From contig NC_082692.2 of the NCBI RefSeq assembly GCF_949987515.2, forward strand, positions 93,195,488 through 93,259,487: DNA of 64,000 bases, written 5' to 3'. Within the stretch, counting starts at the first letter, position 1; each line of letters opens with the position of its first letter. Source of the stretch: Delphinus delphis. Taxonomy: Eukaryota; Chordata; Mammalia; Artiodactyla; Delphinidae. The translations under genes were made by a program, and so were the position numbers. Shown here one piece after another: positions 56,204 to 64,000 of the stretch. Under the pieces are notes generated by a model. That model did no database searches and was not told the origin of the DNA. It was given only the letters and a program-made list of their open reading frames with translations.

Positions 56204-56885
56204 CAGTCTACTCTCTGTTCTTCCAGTCCTTCCAGGCTGACAGTTCCTTCCTCCCAAACATACTTTCTTTCATGTACATTCACATTACACAACTTGTACT
56301 CAGTTTTCCTCATCACCTTTCCATTTTTATTCTTCCTGTCCTGGGATGCTGTTGGAATGAACATGTAAACTTAGGTCTAGTCTGCTTAAAGACTTTCCCA
56401 GCTGGATCTACCAAATGAGATATGGCTTTCGGTCCTGGCAGTCGAGGCTCTCATGAGCCCCCCCACCCCCATGTTGCCAGTCTGATTTCTCACTACTTTG
56501 GAACATTTCTCCAGGCTGTATCGGTCATAGTTCTGTGAATACACACTTTAGTGGGGCTTATGTAATCATCATGCTTCCAGTTGAAATCATCTTTCTGCTC
56601 ATTTATAGACTTTCCCATAGAAACCCGACCCATCCTTCCACACCTATGAGAATATTACTACTTCCATGAATATTTGGCAACTGAATATAGAAACTCCCAC
56701 CTCTGACCTGTCTGTGGCACCCTTTGCTGCTCTACTGCTTCTTGTCATATTTTCCTTTAGTATATGAAAGGCATATGTCCTTATCATCTTACATGAATGT
56801 TCTCAGGTTTAAATATTGCAAATGGTATGATGTATGTGAAAGTACTTAGAAAAACATAAAGACTCACATAAATGGAAGCTGTAAC
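56204..56885. other. Stretch without recognised genes
   Basis: Pyrimidine-rich start, otherwise unique. Confidence 0.5.
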
Positions 56886-56889
56886 AACA

Positions 56890-57120
56890 CCATAGAACAC
56901 TTATTCAGTACTAGTCATGTGCCCCATCAATAAATGCTAGGCATATACCATCTCAATGAATCTTTATAGCAACATTATTAGATAGGTACAAGTACCACCC
57001 ATTTTTTTTATAGGCAAGAAAATACAAATCTGGAAGTGTTAAGTGATTTGTCCAACCTCAAACAACTAGTAAAGAGCAAAAGTAGTGTTCAAACCTGGGC
57101 CTGTCAGGCTCTAGGTTCTA
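56890..57120 (-). repeat. MIR SINE (antisense)
   Basis: 'acttattcagtactagtcatgtgcc', 'catctcaatgaatctttatagcaacattattagataggtac' and 'gtgatttgtccaacctcaaacaac...caaacctgggcctgtc' in antisense MIR order. Confidence 0.75.
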
Positions 57121-57124
57121 AGCG

Positions 57125-57650
57125 TTTAGGCAATCCAAATGATACTGGCTTTAAAAATCGTAGTAAGTACGAGTTTGCCTCAAATTACCGAAATGACTTT
57201 TCTGTTAAAAAAAATATGCATACTCCTATAATTCCAGTAAGATTAGGCTCCTTTTTTTGTCTAAAATATCTCTTCATACACTGTAATTATCTACTTTCCA
57301 TGGTTAGTGAAGGCCCAGCTAAAGGAAGACACTTGTTGCTACTGAAATTGAAATGAACCTGTGTTAAAATTACAGCAAAGATCCAACCCCAGGGCTGGAG
57401 ATGAAACCATCTTATAGTACTTCATTTCAGAGGATTTTCAACTTGAACTTTGCTGTTGGAGTGCGGAAGAAAGATGATCGTTGTGCCAGGCCTTAAAAGC
57501 AAACCATTGTATTATATTTGCATCTGAGCTTGCATGCTTTTTAGTGTACAGCTCATTCATAACTTGTTTTCTTAGTGGGTGAAGGGTACTAATTGGGGGC
57601 ATTTAGCTGCCTCAGGAAGGGACAAAGAATAGTTCTCTCAATCTTGGTTA
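57125..57650. other. Stretch without recognised genes
   Basis: A 106-codon frame (57036-57356) begins inside the MIR and runs into this stretch. It is not a gene. Confidence 0.5.
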
Positions 57651-57654
57651 GTGG

Positions 57655-57855
57655 TAAGTACAGGGGTGAAAATTTCTACCCATTTATTTATTGACACTCA
57701 GAGATACTTCCTTAGATTAGGTTCTCAGAGGTATAATGACGAGATCAAAATCTGTGGACTTAAAATCGTCTTTCTTTTTATATCATATTTTAAAATTCTC
57801 CAAAGCTGTCATAGTAGTCATGATTGTAGCTCACCAGTGTGTGTTCCTACTCTCT
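57655..57855 (-). repeat. Possible old L1 fragment (antisense)
   Basis: 'tctcagaggtataatgacgagatc' and 'ctccaaagctgtcatagtagtcatgattgtagctcaccagtgtg' resemble the antisense ORF2-end of old L1s. Confidence 0.4.
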
Positions 57856-57879
57856 TTATAGCCCTCTCTGTGCTTTGTG

Positions 57880-58150
57880 TGGGGCATTAGGATAAGTTCT
57901 AGCCAATGGGTTGTGGGAAGAAATGACACACATCATTTCTGGGATGAATGGTTTAATGGCCAGTGGAAGACCCTCCAGGGTACTTTATCCTCTGTATGGG
58001 GACTAGCAATGTTTCTCTATCGAACTGGGCGCTGGATGAAAAACCACGAAGAACAGAGCCTGCAGCCAATTGACCCATGATGGACGTGGAGTGTGGAGGG
58101 AAGAATAAAGCTGTTAGGAGAAGCCCTGAAATATAACCTAGTTTCTCTTG
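57880..58150 (+). repeat. Probable old LTR-like repeat
   Basis: 'taagttctagccaatgggttgtggg', 'gaagaacagagcctgcagccaattgacccatgatggacgtggagtgtgg' and 'aataaagctgttagg' follow an old LTR layout and parallel 29160-29260. Family not certain. Confidence 0.4.
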
Positions 58151-58371
58151 ACCACTGTAATTGTATAATTTATAATGCCACTAGCACCATTTAAAAAATG
58201 CTATTTTGTAACTAGGTATTATGTTGGTGTGATTGAAGTATAATCTGCAGAGTTACTATGCCTAGATTCTTCTCCAACCTTGCTTCCATCCGCTGGGTTC
58301 CCCCAAATGTCCAACACTGACATTTACTTGTGAGGTGTTCATAAAGAAGTTTTTAAGACATTAAAAAAAAA

Positions 58372-59145
58372 GTTTATATGTATGTATTTTTCTTTTTACA
58401 TAGGAGACAGAATAGTCTACAAACCTCTCTGTACCTTGCTTTTTAACCTAGTTTATGTTTTGGAGATCTTATCAGTATGTCGAAAGCTTTGTCAGACCTG
58501 TACAGCTGCATAGGACTGCCTTGTATAAATTACCCTAAATTAATCAGTTTATTGTTAGGCAGATTGTTCTTTTTTTTTAAAAAATAAATTTATTTATTTA
58601 TTTTTGGCTGTGTTGGGTCTTCGTTTCTGTGCGAGGGCTTTCTCTAGTTGTGGCAAGCGGGGGCCACTCTTCACCGTTGTGCGGAGGCCACTCTTCATCG
58701 CGGTGCATGGGCCTCTCACTGTCATGGCCTCTCTTGTTGGGAGCACAGGCTCCAGGCGCGTAGGCTCAGTAGTTGTGGCCCACGGGCCCAGTTGCTCCGC
58801 GGCATGTGGGATCTTCCCAGATCAGGGCTCGAACCCGTGTCCCCTGCATTGGCAGGCAGGTTCTCAACCACTGTGCCACCAGAGAAGCCCAGGCAGATTG
58901 TTCTTGATCTTCAGCCATTGCAACAATGATGCAACAAATGCATTTTTCATGGGTGATTTCATACAGGTGCAAGTATATCTGTAGGGTAAATTTCCAGAAG
59001 TGGAATTGTTGGCTCAAAAGAGGTGCGCATCTGCAATTTACACTGGTGTTGTCTAATTGCCCTCCTTATGCATGGTGTCACTTGATGCTTCTGCCAGCAG
59101 TGTATGAGAGTGCCTGCTTCCATAGCCTCATCAACTTTTTGAAGT
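58372..59145 (-). mobile_element. Old L1 3'-part (antisense), split by a SINE
   Basis: 'cctctctgtaccttgctttttaacc' before the SINE and 'ccattgcaacaatgatgcaac', 'tttccagaagtggaattgttgg', 'ctgccagcagtgtatgagagtg' after it are antisense old L1 sequence in order. Confidence 0.65.
58572..58890 (-). mobile_element. CHR-type SINE, hybrid form
   Basis: Perfect 15-bp target-site duplication AGGCAGATTGTTCTT at 58557-58571 and 58891-58905. Carries both the long-form tail block ('ttcgtttctgtgcgagggctttctc') and the short-form 'gggcctctcactgtcatggcctctc' block. 'ggccactcttca(c/t)cg' occurs twice (58663 and 58687), a 24-bp internal duplication. The 126-codon plus frame is SINE. Confidence 0.96.
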
Positions 59146-59149
59146 GTTT

Positions 59150-59690
59150 AAAGTTTTCTTCAAATCAGTTTGATGCATTTCTTGTTGAGGTTAGTTGTGG
59201 GCATTTTATCGTTCATGTTGCTGTTGTAAATGGAGTTCTTTCTTGCATTATATCTTCTAACAAATTGTTGTGTTTATACATAAAGGCAATTGGTTTCTAA
59301 ATTTTACATGCTCTCAGCTTACAGAATTCTCTTACTGCTTGTAGTAGTTTGGATTTTCCAGGTGTGTAAACTATATTGTTTGAAAATAGCGATAATTTAC
59401 GTTATTCTAATTTTTTTCTCTTGTTGGATTTCACTGGCTAGTACAGTATCAAATCAAGGAGGGGATGGGGGCCTCCTTGTTCTGTTCTGCAATTATATTA
59501 GAATGCCACTAGTAGTTCATTGTTCAGCATGATATCAGCTTTGGGGCTGAGGTACATTTTATCATATTAAGAATATATACATCTTTCCCTAGATTTTCTT
59601 TTATGAATTGTTGATTTTTATCAAGTATTCTTTTAGGGTGTTGCTGGGTTGTCTTTCTTAGTAGTTTATGTAGCATTTTTTAAAAATAGA
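59150..59690 (-). mobile_element. Old L1 ORF2 interior (antisense)
   Basis: 'gggcattttatcgttcatgttgctgttgtaaatggag', 'tttggattttcc...gttggatttcactggctagtac' and 'catgatatcagctttggggctgaggtac' follow antisense ORF2 reverse-transcriptase-region order. Frames are broken. Confidence 0.6.
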
Positions 59691-60645
59691 CTTTTTTTTT
59701 TTAAGAGAACTTTTAGGTATAAAGCATAGTTAATTGGAAGGTACAGAGAGTTCCCGTATATTCCCTAACAACATATACTAATGACCTCCCCCATTATCAA
59801 CATCCTCCATTAGAGTGGTACATTTATTACAATTGATGAACCTGCCTTGACACATCGTTATCACCCAAAGCCTATAGTTTACATTATAGTTCACTCTTGG
59901 TGTTGTACATTCTATGGGTTTGGACAAATGTATAATGACATATATCCATCATTATAATATCATATAGAGTAGTTTCACTCTGCTAAAAATCCTCTGTGCT
60001 CTGCCTATTCATCCATCCCTTTCCCCTAACCCTTGGAAACCAGTGATCTTTTTTTACTGTCTCCATGGTTTTGCCTTTTCTAGAATGTCATATCATTGGA
60101 ATTATACAGTATGTAGGCTTTTCATGTTGGTTTCTTTCACAAGTAATATGCATTTAAGTTTCCTCTGTCATTTCAAGGCCTGATGGATTATTTCTTTTTA
60201 GAGCTGAATAATAGTCCTTTGTCTGGGTGTACCACAGTTTATCTATTCATCTACTGAAAGACACCTTGTTTTCTTTCAAGTTTGGGAGAGTATGAATAAA
60301 GCTGCTGTAAACATTTATGTGGAGGTTTTGCGTGGACATTTTTTAACTCCTCTGGGTAAATACCAAGGAGTGAGATTGCTCGATTGTGTGTTAAGAGTAT
60401 GTTTAGTTTGTAAGAACTATGAAGCTGTCTTCCGAAGTAGCAAAATGTACCATCTTGCATTCCCACCAGCAGTGAATGAGAGTTTGTATTGCTCTGTCTC
60501 CTTGTCAGCATTTGGTGTTGTCAGTGTTCTGGATTTTGGCCATTCTAATAGGTGTATGATGGTATCTCATTGTTGTTCTAATTTCTATTTTCCTGATTAT
60601 ATCTGAGGTGGAACATCTTCTCAAATACTTATTTGCCATCTTTAA
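59691..60645 (-). mobile_element. L1M 3'-part (antisense)
   Basis: T-run at 59690-59702, 3'UTR 'ggaaggtacagagagttcccg', 'ccattagagtggtacatttattac' and 'cttggaaaccagtgatc', then ORF2 'gagctgaataatagtcc', 'aatgaataaagctgctgtaaac'-like wording and 'gccattctaataggtgtatgatgg'. About 950 bp, with many stops. Confidence 0.8.
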
Positions 60646-60655
60646 AAAAAACTTT

Positions 60656-60967
60656 TTTTTAAATCAATTTTTTATTGGAGTATAGTTGATTTACAATGTT
60701 GTGTTAGTTTCTACTGTACAGCAAAGTTAATCACTTATACATATATGCACTCTTTTTTAGATTCTTTTTCCATATAGGTCAATGCAGAATATTGAGTTGA
60801 GTTCCCTGTGCTACACAGTAGGTTCTTATTAGTTAACTATTTTATATATAGTAGTGTGTATATGTCAATCCCAATCTCCAAATTTATCCCTCCCCCTTCC
60901 CCCTTGTTTTCTACATCCGTGACTCTATTTCTGTTTTGTAAATAAGTTCATTTGTACCATTAAAAAG
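60656..60967 (-). mobile_element. L1 3'UTR fragment (antisense), younger type
   Basis: 'ttttttattggagtatagttgatttac', 'agttccctgtgctacacagtagg', 'tgactctatttctgttttgtaaataag'. Wedged between two older antisense L1s. 'AAAAACTTT' at 60647-60655 and 60968-60976 may be the target duplication. Confidence 0.8.
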
Positions 60968-60976
60968 AAAAACTTT

Positions 60977-61640
60977 GGAAGAGTAGACTATTTTTTAAGA
61001 ACATTATTAGGTTCACAGCAAAATTGAGTGGAAGGTACAAATACTTCCTATGTACCCCCTGCCTTCAAACATGCAAGGCTTCCACCATTACTACCATCCC
61101 CCACCAGAGTGGAATATTTGTTACAGTTGATGAACCTACATTGATACATCATTATCACCCACAGCCCATAGTTTACATTAGGGTTCAACTTTGGTCTTCT
61201 ACATTGCAGGGATTTTGAGAATGTATCCACTATTGACCTGCATCCACCATTATGGTATACTGAGTATGATAAAATGAAAGTATGATTAGAGTATGATTAA
61301 ATTTTATCTATCAATAATGAGCATTTTCCTGCAATGTATAATATTCTATGCTATTTTAATAACAACGTTCTTATGTATGTGCCAGTTATTTTAACTGTCC
61401 CATACTGTTCCAAATTTTCCTTATTACAGGCAACACTGCAGCAAATTCCTTGATCCAAAAATCTTTTTTTGTATTTGTGCTCCCTTAAGGCACTTTCTAG
61501 CAGTGGTATTTCTGAATCATAAACAATTTTAATGACATTGATAATTTTAATTTCTCTCCAGAGTGTGTATTAACTCACTCCTTCACCAGAAGGGTGTAGG
61601 AGATGTGCATTTCTGGGAACCTTCCGTAACACTGGATGTT
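60977..61640 (-). mobile_element. Old L1M 3'-part (antisense)
   Basis: 'aggttcacagcaaaattgagtggaaggtac', 'ccagagtggaatatttgttacagttgatgaacc' and 'cccacagcccatagtttacattag' closely parallel the element at 59691. From about 61280 the match becomes weak. Confidence 0.65.
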
Positions 61641-61644
61641 AGCA

Positions 61645-62113
61645 TTTTTAAAAATTGAAGTATAATTGACTTACAAAATTGTATTAATTTCAGTTGTATC
61701 ACATAGCAATTTGATATTTTTATACACTGAAAAATGATTGCCACGGTAGGTCTAATTACCGTCTGTCACCATACAAAGTTATCACAATATTATTGAGTAT
61801 CTTCCCTATCCTGTATATTACACCCCTACGACTTATTTTAAAACTGGAATTTTGTACCTAATAATCTCCCTTACCTGTTTCACTCTTCCCCCCATTCCCC
61901 TGCCCTCTACCAACCAACAGTTTGTTCTTTGTATCTATGAGTATGTTTCTGTTTTGTTATACTTGTTTGTTTTTAGATTTTACATATAAGTGAAATCATA
62001 CAATATTTCTTTCTCTGATATATCTCACTTAGCATAAAACCCTTTAGGTCCATCTATGTTGTCACAAATGGCAAGATGTTACTCTTTTCTTATGGCTGAA
62101 TAATATTCCATTG

Positions 62114-62175
<62 letters not shown>

Positions 62176-62225
62176 CATATACATATATACACAAACCACA
62201 TCTTCTTTATACACTCATCCATTGA
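61645..62225 (-). mobile_element. L1 3'UTR and ORF2 end (antisense)
   Basis: 'aaaaattgaagtataattgacttac', 'tatctatgagtatgtttctgttttg', 'cataaaaccctttaggtccatc' and 'tggctgaataatattccattg'. The minus frame around the TG tract shows ORF2 words TMEYYSAI and IKKMWFVYI on each side. Confidence 0.78.
62126..62172. repeat. (TG)n microsatellite inside an L1
   Basis: About 23 uninterrupted TG units flanked by (TA) and 'tacatatacatatatac'. It lies where L1 ORF2 normally has a short 'gtatatatg' word, so it probably expanded from that seed. Confidence 0.95.
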
Positions 62226-63060
62226 TAGGTCTGGGCAAGGCTGGCCACATGACCTGGAGGGGAGTGTCACAGGATTGGTGCTTGCCCACTGCTGGGTGAG
62301 GCCAAGTCCTAATGTGGTTGGCTGCAGGGCACAGGGGACTTGGGGTTAGTGCCAGCCCACTGGTGGGTGGGAATGTGTCCTAGGCTGTCTGGGTGTGAGG
62401 ACCAGGGGTCCTTGAACTGATGCTGGCCCCTGTTGGGTAGGTAAGCCCCCAGTGCTAATATGTTGGAGAATTCCAAAAAGGTGCTTGCCAGCCCCAGTGT
62501 CCTTATGGTAGCACAGGCTACCAAAAATGGCTGCCGACTGTGACTTTGTCCCCAGGGGAGTTCCAGTTGCCTTCTCTGGGACGGTGTCCAAGGTCAGCAA
62601 GTGGGCTGACCCAGGATCCTTTCAAATTACTGTGTGTGTGCTAGGACTCAGAACGTGTGAGATTTTGCGCATGCCCTTCAAGAATGTAATCTCTTTCCTA
62701 CAGCCATCAGGCTCTCTTGTACTTAAGTCCTGCTGGCCTTCAAAGCCAGTGGTTCTGAGGGCTCCTCTTCCTGGTGCAGGACCCCTGGGTTGGTGAGCCT
62801 GATGTGAGGCTCTGACCCCTTGCTCCGTGGGGAGAACTTCTGACGGTAATTATCCTCTGGTTTGTAGGGTTGACTATACCATGTCTCTGCCCCTTCTACC
62901 TGTCTATATTTTTAGTTGTGGAAAATCTTTTCTGCTAGCTTTCAGGTCATTCTCATAGGTAGTTTCTTTGTAAGTAGTTGAAATTCTGGTGTGCCCATGG
63001 GGGGGAGGCATGCTCAGGGTATTTCTCTCTTGATTGACTTACTTGCCATCTTATGGGCTT
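62226..63060 (-). mobile_element. Probable L1 5' leader (antisense)
   Basis: GC-rich with repeated 'gccca(c/g)tg(c/g)tgggt' words, then 'ccttcaaagccagtggttctgagggctc', 'gaccccttgctccgtggggagaacttctg' and 'attctggtgtgcccatggggg'. This order matches the antisense 5' leader of L1 families. The coding-looking frames in it are GC-content artefacts. Confidence 0.6.
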
Positions 63061-63335
63061 TCCGTATTAAAAATAAAAAGTAAGATTAGTCTGTAGTTTG
63101 TGTCTGTACATTCATAATTGTTTTTGTAAAGAATTTGGAAGTTTCTTTTTAAAAAAAATACAGTTAAAATTGATTTGGGAATGCTCACATTTTAAGGGTC
63201 TCTTAAAAATTTCCCACAAACTAACCTGGCCCTTGTGGGTTCTGTTTTGAAAGGGGTGCAGTGGGGAAAGGAAGCAAGGGTTTCAATTTGACACCTTTAC
63301 TTATTTCTTAAAAAGAATATTTTTATTGTTTTGGG
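63061..63335. other. Unassigned stretch
   Basis: No clear repeat, no exon. Contains an A-run near 63151. Confidence 0.4.
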
Positions 63336-64000
63336 GAAAATTAATCTGCTTACATTTTTCAATCTCTTTTAGTTTTGGTTACTTGCCTAGAAAATTTTCG
63401 GTTTCGTCTAAGTTGTCAAGCTTACTTGGATGAAATTGAGCAAAGTCGACCTTTATAATTAAAAAATTCTCCCTGTGAAGGAATATTCTCTTTATTATTA
63501 CTTATTTTGTTTTACGGCATCCGCATTTTTCCTATTAGGTTAGTTAATGGTTTGTTTTATTTTTAAAGACTGATCTTTTGGGACGTTTTGGAATGCATTG
63601 ATTAGTTCCACTGGTTTCTATATACCTCCGTCATGTGGCTTTTTATGTTTGTTGTGTCCTTCTGTTTTTCTTCACATATTAAGAGTTTTAGTCATTTGTC
63701 TAATATCTCATTTTACATTCTTTATTTCTTAATAATAAATGTATTTAAAGCTTTGAATTTTCCTCTATGTACTGCATTAGCTGTTGTCTATTATTTTTTT
63801 AAAGAAATAGTGCAACTTTAGTTTACATCTCCTCTTTGACAAAGAGTTGTTTAAGAACAACTTACTTAATTTTGAAGTGAAAGGGATGTTATTAACTTTA
63901 AATATTCCTATATAGTGCAGAAAAATGATTGCTTTTTAAATTTCTACGTTTTAGAATTTAATGAGATGTCCTCTCTAACTTATATGGTCAATATTAATGT
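63336..64000 (-). mobile_element. Old L1 ORF2 interior (antisense), runs off the right edge
   Basis: 'aaattttcggtttcgtctaagttgtc', 'aagctttgaattttcctctatgtactgcattagctg' and 'catctcctctttgacaaagag' follow the antisense order of the ORF2 central region. Diverged, no open frame. Confidence 0.65.

Noticed and set aside
1..64000. CRISPR arrays, prophage, operons, toxin-antitoxin or defence systems
   Set aside because: The sequence is mammalian and repeat-derived. No spaced identical repeats, bacterial-type genes or ribosome-binding patterns are present.

Overview
This window is mammalian nuclear DNA, most likely from a cetacean (whale or dolphin). The main evidence is fourteen copies of a tRNA-derived SINE of the CHR type, with heads reading 'ggcttccctggtggcgcagtgg', plus several L1 copies of cetartiodactyl type. 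There are also old mammal-wide repeats: MIR, L2, MER5, MER20, Tigger and MaLR LTRs. No database search was possible, so family names rest on recognising the sequence.

I find no protein-coding gene, exon, functional RNA gene, CRISPR array, operon or prophage. The longest open frames are 120-160 codons. They fall in L1 ORF2 remnants, on either strand of SINEs, or in short chance frames. The window is best read as intergenic or deep intronic sequence.

Layout. 1-920: antisense L1 with a broken ORF1. 921-3060: mostly unique. 3060-4255: antisense L1 pieces and a SINE. 4256-5930: unique, AT-rich, with one faint old repeat. 5935-8255: a sense L1 split by an antisense L1 and a SINE. 8270-10620: old L1-type sequence, including an antisense ORF1 and leader. 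10620-18600: mostly unique, with MIR, L2, MER5, an LTR-like stretch and one SINE. 18637-19680: two antisense L1s. 19680-33230: old MIR, L2 and MER5 copies and seven CHR SINEs. 33233-34948: a SINE, then a MaLR LTR carrying a Tigger transposon and another SINE. 34950-43800: L2 and MIR remnants, two more SINEs, a CpG-dense patch and an MLT1-like LTR. 43810-45330: an L1 with a 5' inversion that encloses a younger L1. 45330-58370: unique sequence and old repeats, a complete MER20 with 8-bp target-site duplications, a Tigger fragment, a 102-bp L1 tail and one SINE. 58370-64000: almost continuous antisense L1 sequence of several ages, with one SINE and a long TG microsatellite.

Nothing here looks like a new biological system. 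What the window does offer is a readable insertion history. Most younger insertions have visible target-site duplications, nesting order is clear at several loci, and SINE and L1 copies lie mainly on the minus strand.
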